Source: Polynucleobacter sp. UK-Gri1-W3 (GTDB taxonomy: Bacteria > Pseudomonadota > Gammaproteobacteria > Burkholderiales > Burkholderiaceae). From it: DNA of 64,000 bases. Shown here in pieces: positions 1-8,503 of the stretch (the stretch's first letter is position 1; each line of letters begins with the position of its first letter). The DNA is taken from NCBI RefSeq assembly GCF_018881595.1, contig NZ_JACVQA010000006.1, forward strand, positions 186,001 to 250,000, written 5' to 3'. Below the pieces are notes generated by a model, which was given only the letters and a program-made list of their open reading frames with translations, ran no database searches and was not told the DNA's origin. The translations under genes and the position numbers were made by a program.

Positions 1-140
1 TGAACAATGACCTTTTGACGGTTTTGGTTGGCGCCTTGGGCTGCAGATGCCAAGCCCGGGGTTGAGCTAAGAAAGGCGCAACCAGACAAAATAATTATTC
101 CCCTAGTGAGCAGGGAGCCAAGGGATGCTTTTTTATTCAC
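1..140 (-). CDS. N-terminus of an exported protein or lipoprotein (cut by window edge)
   Basis: A minus-strand reading frame starts at a GTG (138-140) directly after an in-frame stop and runs off the window start. Its 46 visible residues begin MNKKASLGSLL, followed by a hydrophobic stretch ending in L-S-G-C (Cys21), which fits a lipobox; an A-S-A site further on could instead serve signal peptidase I. A GAGGGG lies almost on top of the GTG, so the start signal is cramped. The gene reads the same way as the dehydrogenase gene ending at 206 and could follow it in one transcript. Too little is visible to name a family. Confidence 0.5.
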   Translation of the reverse strand, partial: MNKKASLGSLLTRGIIILSGCAFLSSTPGLASAAQGANQNRQKVIV

Positions 141-205
141 CCCTCAATTATCTAATAATGTGAGGGCGAACCCGAATAAATATGTTGTACTGCAGCAATA
201 TAAAT

Positions 206-1132
206 TCATTCTTGATCTGGGGCTATCTTCAGAACTGCAAAAGCTGCTTTTAGTCTTTCTTCGTAATTCTGCTTCATGATGGCCGCCTCATCGGGAGACC
301 AGTCTCTAAATCCAGCGCCTTTGGCTATGCCAGTTTTGCCACTTTTTACCAAATTAGTGACACAGCTTGGGGGTGCTGAGATATTGGATAAAGATGGGTA
401 AATCAACTCAGCGGCTAGGGTCATTCCCTCCCAGCCGGAAATCTCTTTTTGAGTCATAGGCCCAACGGCCGCATAACGAAAGCCAAAGCTATAACGAACT
501 GCTGTATCTATGTCGTCTGGCGTGGCGATGCCTTCCTCAACAAGTGAAAGTGCTTCACGCATTAAGGCATGCTGAATGCGATTTGCTAAAAACCCAGGGA
601 TATCTTTTTTTACAAGCGCTGGTTTTTTGCCGTGGGCGCGATAAAACTCACAAACTTTTTCTGCTAAGGCAATATCCGATCGTTGTCCAGCAACAATCTC
701 TACAAGTGGCACGATATGCGCAGGCATAAAGTAATGTGTATTAAACATGCGGCGCGCTGTAGCTAAATCTTTTGCAATCTCGCTAATCGGAAAGCCAGAG
801 CTATTGCTGCCAATCGGAATATGAGGGGGTACACGTTGATCTAGCGAAGTAAATATTTCACGCTTCAGTTGCAGATGTTCAGAAATCGTCTCAATGACAA
901 GATCTACCCCGGACCAATCCTGCCACTCATCAATACTGCCGCTTTGGAGTTGAGGGTTTGACTTGGGCCATTCTGGATTGATTGAATGTGCGCATGATCG
1001 AATAGAGTCTAGGCAGGCTAATGCCTTTTCAGTACTACGCCCAAGGATGACGGTATCGGCGCCGCTAGCTAAAAAGCCTACGGCTATTCTAACTCCCATG
1101 GTGCCTGTCCCGATAACAACAACCTTGCTCAT
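206..1132 (-). CDS. 3-hydroxyacyl-CoA dehydrogenase family protein
   Basis: This 308-residue protein has an N-terminal Rossmann fold with GTGTMG at residues 8-13 and the family's second domain after about residue 185. The expected catalytic His-Glu pair is visible as H133 (in THYFMPAH) and E145, with S109-N110 in the usual active-site loop. Family members oxidise a 3-hydroxy group with NAD+, either on acyl-CoA esters or, in the carnitine dehydrogenase branch, on free acids. It is divergent from the racemase-family gene at 1247 and is a paralogue of the gene at 7520, so the two bracket the TRAP transporter cluster. The substrate is not readable from sequence. Confidence 0.85.
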   Translation of the reverse strand: MSKVVVIGTGTMGVRIAVGFLASGADTVILGRSTEKALACLDSIRSCAHSINPEWPKSNPQLQSGSIDEWQDWSGVDLVIETISEHLQLKREIFTSLDQRVPPHIPIGSNSSGFPISEIAKDLATARRMFNTHYFMPAHIVPLVEIVAGQRSDIALAEKVCEFYRAHGKKPALVKKDIPGFLANRIQHALMREALSLVEEGIATPDDIDTAVRYSFGFRYAAVGPMTQKEISGWEGMTLAAELIYPSLSNISAPPSCVTNLVKSGKTGIAKGAGFRDWSPDEAAIMKQNYEERLKAAFAVLKIAPDQE

Positions 1133-1161
1133 TTTTGACCTATTGGATCTGTAAATTCATA

Positions 1162-1184
1162 AAGGAATGATTGGATTATTCCTT
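1162..1184. promoter_or_regulatory. Inverted repeat in divergent promoter region
   Basis: AAGGAAT (1162-1168) and ATTCCTT (1178-1184) form an inverted repeat with a 9-nt centre, midway between the divergently read genes at 1132 and 1247. The position suits an operator for a shared regulator. No regulator gene lies nearby, so this is inference from symmetry and location only. Confidence 0.35.
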
Positions 1185-1246
1185 ATTCATACTCCCGCCG
1201 GCAAATTAAATTCTCGATACAATCAATTTTTGATTAAGGAGTTTAG

Positions 1247-2380
1247 ATGCCGATTATCGAATCCGTCCAAGTTGCTTCAGTGGCAGTACCTTTAGATAAA
1301 GTCACCTCATTTTCTACCCGCACTGTTTCTGAGCGTCACTACTGCCTTGTAAAAGTGCGCGGTAAGGATGGTAATGAAGGTATCGGCTTTTGCTACGTTG
1401 GAAGTGCTGGTGGAGATATCGCCAAGATTGCTGTGGAGCAATTGCTGGCTCCAAAATTGATTGGTCAAAATAGTCACCGCAGCGAAGGTCTCTGGATGGA
1501 GATGTACAACGAGTCCATTCTCCAAGGTCGTGCAGGTGCGGTAATGCGTGGCATCTCGATTTTGGACACGGCCATATGGGATTTAAATGCGCGTTCAGTC
1601 GGCTTGCCCTTGCACCAATACTTAGGATCAGTTGTGGATGATCGTGTACCAGCCTACGCCAGTGGCGGCTACTACTTAGAAGGTAAAACACCTGCCAAGT
1701 TAGGTCAAGAAATGGAGTCTTACGTAAAGCAGGGTTTTAAGGCAGTCAAGATGAAGGTAGGGCGCCTATCTCCTTCTGAAGAAGAGGCACGCGTGAAGGC
1801 GGCTCGTAAAGCAGTAGGTGACGATGTATTGCTAACGCTGGATGCCAATAATGCTTGGCGTGACTTGCCGACCGCCCTTGAGTATGTGCGTCGCTTTGAG
1901 GCTTATAACCCCTATTGGATTGAAGAGCCATTCTCTCCAGATGCGATTGATTTACATGCGGCATTAGCACGTCAAACAAAAATCAATGTGGCTACCGGTG
2001 AAATGGAAGCAGGTCGCTGGCGCTTTAGAGAATTAATTGATGCTGGTGGCGCTGCTATTTTGCAATCAGATGCTGCGGTCTGCGGCGGCATTACTGAGTG
2101 GAGAAGAATTTCTGCATATGCGGATTTAAAAGGCGTCATTGTCTGCCCTCATTGGATGCATGATTTACATGCGCCCTTGGTAGCAGCTACACCTAATGCG
2201 CGCTTTGTCGAATTCTTCTTAGACGACCAAGTGCTCAACTTCCGCAGATTAATCAACAAACAACTCACCTTCAAAAATGGGGATTTGATTTTGCATAAAA
2301 CCCCCGGCTTAGGATTCGAGTTTGATGAGGCTGCTGTGAAGAAGTACGCAGGCAAAGCTGCTTGGAGCAAGATCTCTTAA
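1247..2380 (+). CDS. Mandelate racemase/muconate lactonizing enzyme family protein
   Basis: This 377-residue enolase-superfamily enzyme has the capping domain first and a barrel domain from about residue 130. Visible active-site elements are the K168-M-K170 motif, metal ligands D199, E226 and E252, and a D275/H302 dyad. That combination is typical of the mandelate racemase subgroup, whose members racemise or dehydrate hydroxy acids and sugar acids. A good AAGGAG site precedes the ATG. It lies next to hydroxy-acid and lyase genes, which suggests a step in acid sugar or hydroxy-acid breakdown, but the exact substrate is unknown. Confidence 0.88.
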   Translation: MPIIESVQVASVAVPLDKVTSFSTRTVSERHYCLVKVRGKDGNEGIGFCYVGSAGGDIAKIAVEQLLAPKLIGQNSHRSEGLWMEMYNESILQGRAGAVMRGISILDTAIWDLNARSVGLPLHQYLGSVVDDRVPAYASGGYYLEGKTPAKLGQEMESYVKQGFKAVKMKVGRLSPSEEEARVKAARKAVGDDVLLTLDANNAWRDLPTALEYVRRFEAYNPYWIEEPFSPDAIDLHAALARQTKINVATGEMEAGRWRFRELIDAGGAAILQSDAAVCGGITEWRRISAYADLKGVIVCPHWMHDLHAPLVAATPNARFVEFFLDDQVLNFRRLINKQLTFKNGDLILHKTPGLGFEFDEAAVKKYAGKAAWSKIS

Positions 2381-2400
2381 GGTAAGTCATTGCCAGAAAC

Positions 2401-2434
2401 AATAAGGCCCGCTCAAGCGGGCCTTATTGTTTTT
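2401..2434 (+). terminator. Rho-independent terminator
   Basis: A perfect 12-bp stem (2401-2412 with 2417-2428, loop TCAA) containing GGCCCGC/GCGGGCC is followed by GTTTTT. It ends the racemase-family gene. The minus strand also has A/T-rich flanks, so it may serve the converging TRAP operon as well. Confidence 0.85.
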
Positions 2435-2466
2435 AGGATGAGATCCACCCTCTTATCAGCTGCGCC

Positions 2467-4479
2467 TTAAGAAGTCCGAGGGTTTAATTTGAAATGGGTA
2501 ATCGTTTGGGTTATCAGCACCAAACCAAATCCAACAAATCCAACTAAGTCTGCCTCTGTGGAGGGGTAGGCAAGGGCAACGCCAGAGACCACCATGATTA
2601 CGCGTTCAAAGATCTTGGTTTTCTCAATGAACCAGCCTTGCAGTCCTCCAGCTAAGCAGATGATGCCAACAACAGCTGTAAAGGAAACCCAAGCGATTTG
2701 CATCCAGTCGGCTTGCTCTAATGCGCTGGTAGAGCCCATCAAAAGCAAACTCACGCCCGATTTGTCTAATACAAACATGAACGGGACTAGGATGGCAGGG
2801 GCAACATATTTCCAGGTTTGCAAGGTCGTCTTATAGGGATTGCCTTTGCAAATTGCAGCCGCCGCAAATGGTGAGAGTGCAGTCGGTGGCGAAACTTCAG
2901 AAAGTACAGCGTAATAAAAGATAAACATGTGGGCAGCAAAAGCAGGTACACCTAAATTAATCAAAGCAGGAGCTGCGATCACCGCGCAAATAATGTAAGA
3001 GGCTGTCACAGGGACGGCAAGACCAACCACCCAAACTACAAGGGCGGTAAAGATGGTCGTTAGTAAGAGCGAGCCGCCTGCGTACTGAATCACAATCGAG
3101 CTAAATTTCAGACCAAGACCGGTTAAGGTGACCGTACCCACAATGAGGCCAGCACCAGCACAGGTGGCGGCAATAGCCAGTACACCGGTTGAACCAGTTG
3201 CAAGTGCCTTTGTCAGGTTGGAGTTGTATAGCCCAGAGAGAATCGGTTCTTTGCCTTTAAACCATGCCCAAGGAATGATGGCTGTATCTTCACGCAACAT
3301 ACTTGAGAGGGCTGAGACCACTGTCGCCCAGAATACGGACATGACAGGAGAGAAGCCCATCAGCATAAACACCACAATCGAGATGAGAGAGAAGAAGTGA
3401 AACCAATATTTCTTAGTCAGCTGCCAAGCTGTTTCGGAAGACTCAAAGTGAATATTTTTCATGCCATATTTGCGTACATCAATTTCGACCATCACAAATA
3501 AGCCAAGATAAAAAAGGATAGTTGGGATGGTTGCCATTAGCAGCACATCTAAATAGGAGATCTTGAGAAAATCCGCAATCAAGAATGCAGCTGCACCCAG
3601 TACTGGAGGCGAGATGATGGCACCAAGGCCACCTGCCGCCAAAAGTCCACCAGCAGCATTTTTCTCGTAACCTACTTTATCCAACATGGGGGCTGCAACT
3701 GAGCCAACCGTAACGGTGGTAGCAACACCTGATCCAGAAGGGCCGCCGAGTAAGAAGGAGGACATTACGATAGTTCTGCCAACCCCAGAAGATTTTCCAC
3801 CCATTGCCGCGAATGAGAAATCAATAAAGAATTTTCCTGCACCAGTAAATTGCAAAAAAGCGCCGAAGATGGTGAAGAGAATGATGAGAGTTGCAGAAAC
3901 ATCAACAGCAGTGCCATAGATGCCCTCAAGTGTCATATACATATAGCCTACTAGACGATCAAGATCGTAACCCTTGTGAGTCCAGGGTGCTGGTAAGTAG
4001 TTACCAAATAACGCATAGAGCAGAAACAGGACTGTTACTGTAACCAAGATCATGCCATTGGTTCTTCGAACACTTTCTAAGATGAGGACAATTAATGCAA
4101 TGCCCACCATGACATCGGTAGAGTTAGGCGCAGTATTGCGATCCATAAAGTCATCGCCACCACTCAGAATGTAATACGCGATGGCTACCGAGATAAGTGC
4201 GCAGACAATATCCCAAGGCATGAGCCTGTTTTTAAAGCGAGCCGCAATAGGGAAGCTTAGAAATACTAGAAATAAAACCAGAGCAACGTGAATGACCCGT
4301 AACTCTTGTGTGGGAACGATTGAATACGCGGCATATAAATGAAAGAGTGACATACCTACAGCCACTAAGGTGATGAACTTGGCCAGTAGGCCCTTGTAGT
4401 CATTAGAGTCACCTTCTTCTTGCTTGATAAAGGCGTCTAGTTTTTCTTGGGTTTCGTTATCTATAACGTTTTGATTCAT
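2467..4479 (-). CDS. TRAP transporter permease, fused DctQ-DctM (4TM/12TM)
   Basis: This 670-residue membrane protein is the fused permease type that works with TAXI binding proteins. A cytoplasmic N-terminus of about 35 residues is followed by four hydrophobic segments (small-subunit part), then about twelve segments rich in glycine and proline such as GGPSGSGVATT and AAGGLGAIISPPVLGAA (large-subunit part). It imports organic acids using a sodium or proton gradient. A GAGG sits 7 nt before the ATG. It follows the TAXI gene, with a hairpin between them, and is the last gene of the operon starting at 7433. Confidence 0.92.
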   Translation of the reverse strand: MNQNVIDNETQEKLDAFIKQEEGDSNDYKGLLAKFITLVAVGMSLFHLYAAYSIVPTQELRVIHVALVLFLVFLSFPIAARFKNRLMPWDIVCALISVAIAYYILSGGDDFMDRNTAPNSTDVMVGIALIVLILESVRRTNGMILVTVTVLFLLYALFGNYLPAPWTHKGYDLDRLVGYMYMTLEGIYGTAVDVSATLIILFTIFGAFLQFTGAGKFFIDFSFAAMGGKSSGVGRTIVMSSFLLGGPSGSGVATTVTVGSVAAPMLDKVGYEKNAAGGLLAAGGLGAIISPPVLGAAAFLIADFLKISYLDVLLMATIPTILFYLGLFVMVEIDVRKYGMKNIHFESSETAWQLTKKYWFHFFSLISIVVFMLMGFSPVMSVFWATVVSALSSMLREDTAIIPWAWFKGKEPILSGLYNSNLTKALATGSTGVLAIAATCAGAGLIVGTVTLTGLGLKFSSIVIQYAGGSLLLTTIFTALVVWVVGLAVPVTASYIICAVIAAPALINLGVPAFAAHMFIFYYAVLSEVSPPTALSPFAAAAICKGNPYKTTLQTWKYVAPAILVPFMFVLDKSGVSLLLMGSTSALEQADWMQIAWVSFTAVVGIICLAGGLQGWFIEKTKIFERVIMVVSGVALAYPSTEADLVGFVGFGLVLITQTITHFKLNPRTS

Positions 4480-4540
4480 GTCTCAACCTCTGTAATTATT
4501 TTTATGCACTACTTTATGGATTCACTGCCGTAAAAGGAAA

Positions 4541-4561
4541 GGGGTGAGACTGGCTCACCCC
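4541..4561 (-). terminator. Intercistronic hairpin between TAXI and TRAP permease genes
   Basis: GGGGTGAG (4541-4548) pairs with CTCACCCC (4554-4561), and on the minus strand the stem is followed by TTTCCTTTTA. It sits just after the binding-protein gene and may partly terminate or protect its mRNA so that more binding protein than permease is made. The role is inferred. Confidence 0.55.
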
Positions 4562-4576
4562 CTATAGAGTATCAAA

Positions 4577-5527
4577 TTAATTTAGTTTGACGTTCTTTTC
4601 TTTGAAGTACTTGAGTGCGCCTGGATGAAAATCAACAGGGGTTGATTTTGTTTTTTGGTTTTCTAGGCTGACGCTCATAAATTCCTGATGAGTACGCACC
4701 AATTCCAATTTGTTATCAAAGATTGCCTTAACAATCTTATAAGCTTGATCGTCAGGCATATTGGCATTGACTACCAAGATATTGGCGACTGCTGCGACTT
4801 TATTGTCTCTAGCCATGCCGCTATAAGTAGCCTTTGGAATGGTAGTTACAAAGTAAAGGTTGCCATATTTTTTATTCATGGCAGCTACCTCTTCGCCGGT
4901 GTCGACCATCACAATCTTGGTTCCTGGCGTATTGGCTAAGTCAGTTACGGCTGCTGTTGGTAGCCCACCCACCCAGAAGAATGCATCAATTTTGCGATCT
5001 TTAATGGCATTAACGGATTCGGCAACGCTCAATCGCTCACGCTTGACATCCTTGTCTTTATCAATCCCAGCAGCTTCCAGTAGGCGAAATGCCATGACTT
5101 CCGTTGCGCTACCAGGGGCGCCGGTACTAATACGCTTGCCCTTGAGGTCTTTCATAGACTTGATACCAGTGGAGTCCACTGTCACTAAGTGCATGAGGTT
5201 TGGATAAAGAACTACCAGAGTGCGTAAGTCCACTTTTTTGCCAGCAAACTTACCTTCGCCAATCTGAGCATCTTTAGCGGCATCAGCCATCGAAAAGCCG
5301 ACATATGGCTTACCAGTGCCAATGAGATTTAAGTTATCTACTGAGCCACCAGTAACTTCTGCTGTAGCGGACATTCCTGGAACTTTGCTCGAGAGGACAG
5401 AAGCTAGGCCACCACCCATCGGGTAGTAAACACCGCCTGTACCACCCGTTGCGATGGAAATATTTTGAGCGCTCACACTCGCACAAAGAAAGCTAAGCGA
5501 TAAAGCAATGACTTTAAGTAGTTTCAT
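4577..5527 (-). CDS. TAXI family TRAP solute-binding protein
   Basis: This 316-residue periplasmic protein has a signal peptide of about 20 residues (MKLLKVIALSLSFLCASVSA) followed by the TAXI-type start ISIATGGTGGVYYPMGG. It captures the substrate for the TRAP permease encoded next. An AGGAG site precedes the ATG. The pairing with a 4TM/12TM permease is the usual TAXI-TRAP arrangement. The ligand is unknown; the neighbouring enzymes suggest an organic or sugar acid. Confidence 0.92.
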   Translation of the reverse strand: MKLLKVIALSLSFLCASVSAQNISIATGGTGGVYYPMGGGLASVLSSKVPGMSATAEVTGGSVDNLNLIGTGKPYVGFSMADAAKDAQIGEGKFAGKKVDLRTLVVLYPNLMHLVTVDSTGIKSMKDLKGKRISTGAPGSATEVMAFRLLEAAGIDKDKDVKRERLSVAESVNAIKDRKIDAFFWVGGLPTAAVTDLANTPGTKIVMVDTGEEVAAMNKKYGNLYFVTTIPKATYSGMARDNKVAAVANILVVNANMPDDQAYKIVKAIFDNKLELVRTHQEFMSVSLENQKTKSTPVDFHPGALKYFKEKNVKLN

Positions 5528-5561
5528 TGTTGTCTCCTAATTATTTTTTTAGTTTTTTAAA

Positions 5562-6488
5562 TCACAAACCTGGCATGCTGAAGTTAATCGCCTGCAACTC
5601 GCTGAGAAGTTGGGCTTGTTGCTCGGCACTTAATTGCATGAGTGGTGGGCGTACTCTGAGCCACTCAGGATCTTTACTGTAATGCGCAACGGCAGTCTTC
5701 ATTCCTGCAATCATTTGGTACTTGGCGAAAATTCCTCGCACCTGATCTAAGCCTGCTTGACGTTCATCCGCATTAGATTCTGTCCAGTGACTTGCTAAAT
5801 CCGCAATTGCCTTAGGGTTCACGTTGGCGGTAGCGGAGATGCAGCCAACGCCACCAGCACGTAGGGCGCGCATCAGAAACACTTCGCTACCTGCATAGAC
5901 GCGGAAGCCCGAAGGTGCTAGTAATTTAATGACCGATTCTGTATAAGCCCAATCACCTGAACTATCTTTCATGCCCACAACTGTCTTTGGATATTCTTTT
6001 GCTAAGCGCTCAAGCAAAGAGAGGCTTAAGGTTACTTTGGTGACAGGTGGAATGTTGTAGATATAAACCTGTAATGCTGCGCTACCGACTTTTTGAATTA
6101 CTTCAGAAAAATAAGCAAATAGGCCGTCATCAGTAACGTCTTTGTAATAGAAAGGTGGCAGCATCAATACGCCCGCACACTGATGGTTCACTGCGTGACG
6201 GGTCATGTTCACAGTCGCATCGATAGATGTTGCGCCAGTACCTGGCATCAAGTGCTCAGGCTTTAATCCACCTTCAATTAATGCAGTTAATGTGCTCATC
6301 TTCTGTGGAGCGGACATTGAGTTCGCTTCTGAGTTGGTTCCAAAGATGGCTTGGCCAACGCCATTGGCTTCTAGCCATTTGCATTGCTTTAGTAATTTAG
6401 GAGCATCGGGGCTACCGTCCGCCTTAAATGGTGTGAGTACAGGGGACAACACCGCAGGTAAGGTGGAAGGGTGCAAGGAAATTGTCAT
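5562..6488 (-). CDS. DapA-family lyase/aldolase
   Basis: This 308-residue TIM-barrel protein belongs to the dihydrodipicolinate synthase family. The Schiff-base lysine is K174 (GMKDSSGD) and the catalytic tyrosine is Y144 (YNIPP). The substrate loop reads GTNSE at 50-54 instead of the GTTGE usual in true DapA. With its TRAP neighbours this suggests a catabolic aldolase or dehydratase acting on a keto acid, not lysine synthesis. It lies 15 bp after the hydroxy-acid dehydrogenase gene in the same operon. Confidence 0.86.
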   Translation of the reverse strand: MTISLHPSTLPAVLSPVLTPFKADGSPDAPKLLKQCKWLEANGVGQAIFGTNSEANSMSAPQKMSTLTALIEGGLKPEHLMPGTGATSIDATVNMTRHAVNHQCAGVLMLPPFYYKDVTDDGLFAYFSEVIQKVGSAALQVYIYNIPPVTKVTLSLSLLERLAKEYPKTVVGMKDSSGDWAYTESVIKLLAPSGFRVYAGSEVFLMRALRAGGVGCISATANVNPKAIADLASHWTESNADERQAGLDQVRGIFAKYQMIAGMKTAVAHYSKDPEWLRVRPPLMQLSAEQQAQLLSELQAINFSMPGL

Positions 6489-6503
6489 ACTAGCTCCGTT
6501 GTT

Positions 6504-7433
6504 TTAATTATTTACTTCCGATGGAAGTGCTTGTTGGTTAAAAAAGGCTTCTAAATTATCTACAGCTAAGTTGGTCATAGCTATCCGCGTTTCCGAGGTA
6601 GCGCTCCCAATATGCGGTGTTAACAATACATTATCAAGTGCTAAAAAAGCATGACTTGGGTTAGGTTCATTCTCAAAAACATCTAAAGCCGCACCAGCAA
6701 TCTTTTTATGTTGCAGTGCATATAAAAGGGCATCCTCATCAACTACGCTTCCGCGGGCAATATTAATTAAATATCCAGAGGATCCCAAAGCCTCGAGCAC
6801 CGCGGCGTTAATCATTTTGTCGGTATCTGGCGTTGCGGGGCAGGCTAAAAATAAGATGTCACAGGCCTGTGCCAATGATTGAATATCTGGGTGGTGGGCG
6901 TAAGGTAAGGATTTTTTATTGGGCCCTGAATACGCTATCTCAACCTTGAAGGGTTCTAAACGTTTAGCAAGATCCTGTCCAATGCGACCCATCCCAGCAA
7001 TACCTACACGCTTGCCAGCCAGGGTGGTGGTGAGTCTAAAAGGCGCCTTCGACCAGGCAGTGCTTTTAACGTATTCCTGTGCCTCAGGTAGCTGGCGCAG
7101 AAGGGCGAGCATCATGCCAATGGCGAGCTCGCAAACCGCATCATTTAAGACGCCCGGGGTATTGCTTGCTTTGATGCCTTGTTCTTTTAAATAGCCTAAG
7201 GGCAGATTGTCATACCCAACCCCACAAGTAGCTACCATGCGAATACTGGGGATCTGCTTAAGGAGTTCTTCAGGAAGCTTGGTATTGGAGCGAATCAAGA
7301 TGGCTTGAAAATTGCCAGCTGGGGGAGGCGCTTTAGGATCTAGATGGTGAAAAGGGGTGAAGCGTCGATCTATCTCTGCCTGCATAATTTCAGGGAAATG
7401 GCCGACCTGTAGCACCGAATTGACGGGGATCAT
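6504..7433 (-). CDS. D-isomer-specific 2-hydroxyacid dehydrogenase
   Basis: First gene of the TRAP operon, 309 residues. The NAD-binding motif GMGRIG is at 147-152, and the catalytic triad is visible as R227 (IARGS), E256 (FENEP) and H274 (TPHIGS). Such enzymes interconvert 2-keto acids and D-2-hydroxy acids, often glyoxylate/glycolate or hydroxypyruvate/glycerate. In this operon it probably processes the product of the DapA-like enzyme. The exact substrate cannot be read. Confidence 0.88.
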   Translation of the reverse strand: MIPVNSVLQVGHFPEIMQAEIDRRFTPFHHLDPKAPPPAGNFQAILIRSNTKLPEELLKQIPSIRMVATCGVGYDNLPLGYLKEQGIKASNTPGVLNDAVCELAIGMMLALLRQLPEAQEYVKSTAWSKAPFRLTTTLAGKRVGIAGMGRIGQDLAKRLEPFKVEIAYSGPNKKSLPYAHHPDIQSLAQACDILFLACPATPDTDKMINAAVLEALGSSGYLINIARGSVVDEDALLYALQHKKIAGAALDVFENEPNPSHAFLALDNVLLTPHIGSATSETRIAMTNLAVDNLEAFFNQQALPSEVNN

Positions 7434-7519
7434 GTCTCACTAACTTTTTTATTGAAATAATGACTTCCATTGTAAGAGGATTTTTTAGAAAAAGTCCGCC
7501 CCCATTTAGGAGAGTATTC

Positions 7520-8461
7520 ATGTTATTTACCCCAGCAGAAACCAAGGTAGTGATAGTTGGTGGTGGCACGATGGGCGCAGACGTAGCAGCCGTTTGCGCG
7601 CGTGGCGGTTGCGCTGTCCAAGTAGTTGAGCCAACGACTGAACGAAGAGCGCTCTTGCCTGATTATTTTGCAAATACCATGACTGAACTTGGATATGAGC
7701 ATCGCATTCATTTGCTTTCAGTTGCTGGCTCGCTTGAAGAAGTCGATTGGTCTGATATTGACCTTGTGATTGAGTGTGTGCCAGAGCGCTTAGATATTAA
7801 GCGCGAGTTATTTACCAAGCTTGAAAAATACGCAAAACCTGAAGCGGTTCTAGCAAGCAACAGTACGAGCTTTCCTATCAGTGAAATTGCTAACGGGCTG
7901 AAAACTTCCGCACGAATGATTGGCTTGCATTTTTTTATGCCTGCACATTTAGTTCCTTGCGTCGAGGTGGTGTACGGCGCAAAAACTTCACCAATGGTTG
8001 GAGAAAGCCTCTCCCGTTTAATGACCGCATGCGGCATGGTGCCCGTTACTGTCAAAAAAGATCTTCCAGGGTTTTTAGCCAATCGCTTACAGCATGCCTT
8101 ATCGCGTGAGGCCTTTTCGATGGTTGATGAAGGTATTTGTACGCCTGAAGATATTGATAAGGCTGTTCGTTTTGGTTTTGGCTTTCGCTACATCGCTGCA
8201 GGCCCAGCCATGCAACGAGATCATGCGGGCTTAGAGGTCCATGGGGCGGGAGGAGCAACTATCTATCCAACGTTAAACAACTCACCAACAATAGCGAAAT
8301 GCTTAAGCGACCGGATTGCTAGTGGCAAGTTTGGCATGAAAACTGGCGAAGGCTTTTATACATGGACTGCTGAAACTATTAAGGCGGAGCGTGAGCGTTA
8401 TCAAGAGGCTTTACGTGCTGGCTTAAAGATTATTCAGAAAGATCTACCGGAAATTAAGTAG
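7520..8461 (+). CDS. 3-hydroxyacyl-CoA dehydrogenase family protein (second copy)
   Basis: I start this 313-residue protein at the ATG at 7520 because AGGAG (7508-7512) lies 7 nt upstream; an in-frame ATG at 7460 has no such signal. It has GGGTMG at 14-19, the loop SNSTSFPISEIA and a LHFFMPAH motif carrying the catalytic His, closely resembling the paralogue at 206-1132. It is divergent from the 2-hydroxyacid dehydrogenase. It likely oxidises a 3-hydroxy acid or its CoA ester within the same pathway. Confidence 0.86.
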   Translation: MLFTPAETKVVIVGGGTMGADVAAVCARGGCAVQVVEPTTERRALLPDYFANTMTELGYEHRIHLLSVAGSLEEVDWSDIDLVIECVPERLDIKRELFTKLEKYAKPEAVLASNSTSFPISEIANGLKTSARMIGLHFFMPAHLVPCVEVVYGAKTSPMVGESLSRLMTACGMVPVTVKKDLPGFLANRLQHALSREAFSMVDEGICTPEDIDKAVRFGFGFRYIAAGPAMQRDHAGLEVHGAGGATIYPTLNNSPTIAKCLSDRIASGKFGMKTGEGFYTWTAETIKAERERYQEALRAGLKIIQKDLPEIK

Positions 8462-8503
8462 CAGAAAGGTAATAAGAGGATAAGGGAAATAAGGCAAGCA
8501 GTC

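Noticed and set aside
28..279. Plus-strand 83-codon open frame at the window start
   Set aside because: It overlaps the C-terminal end of the dehydrogenase gene and the signal-peptide-bearing minus-strand gene, has no ribosome site and no domain pattern.
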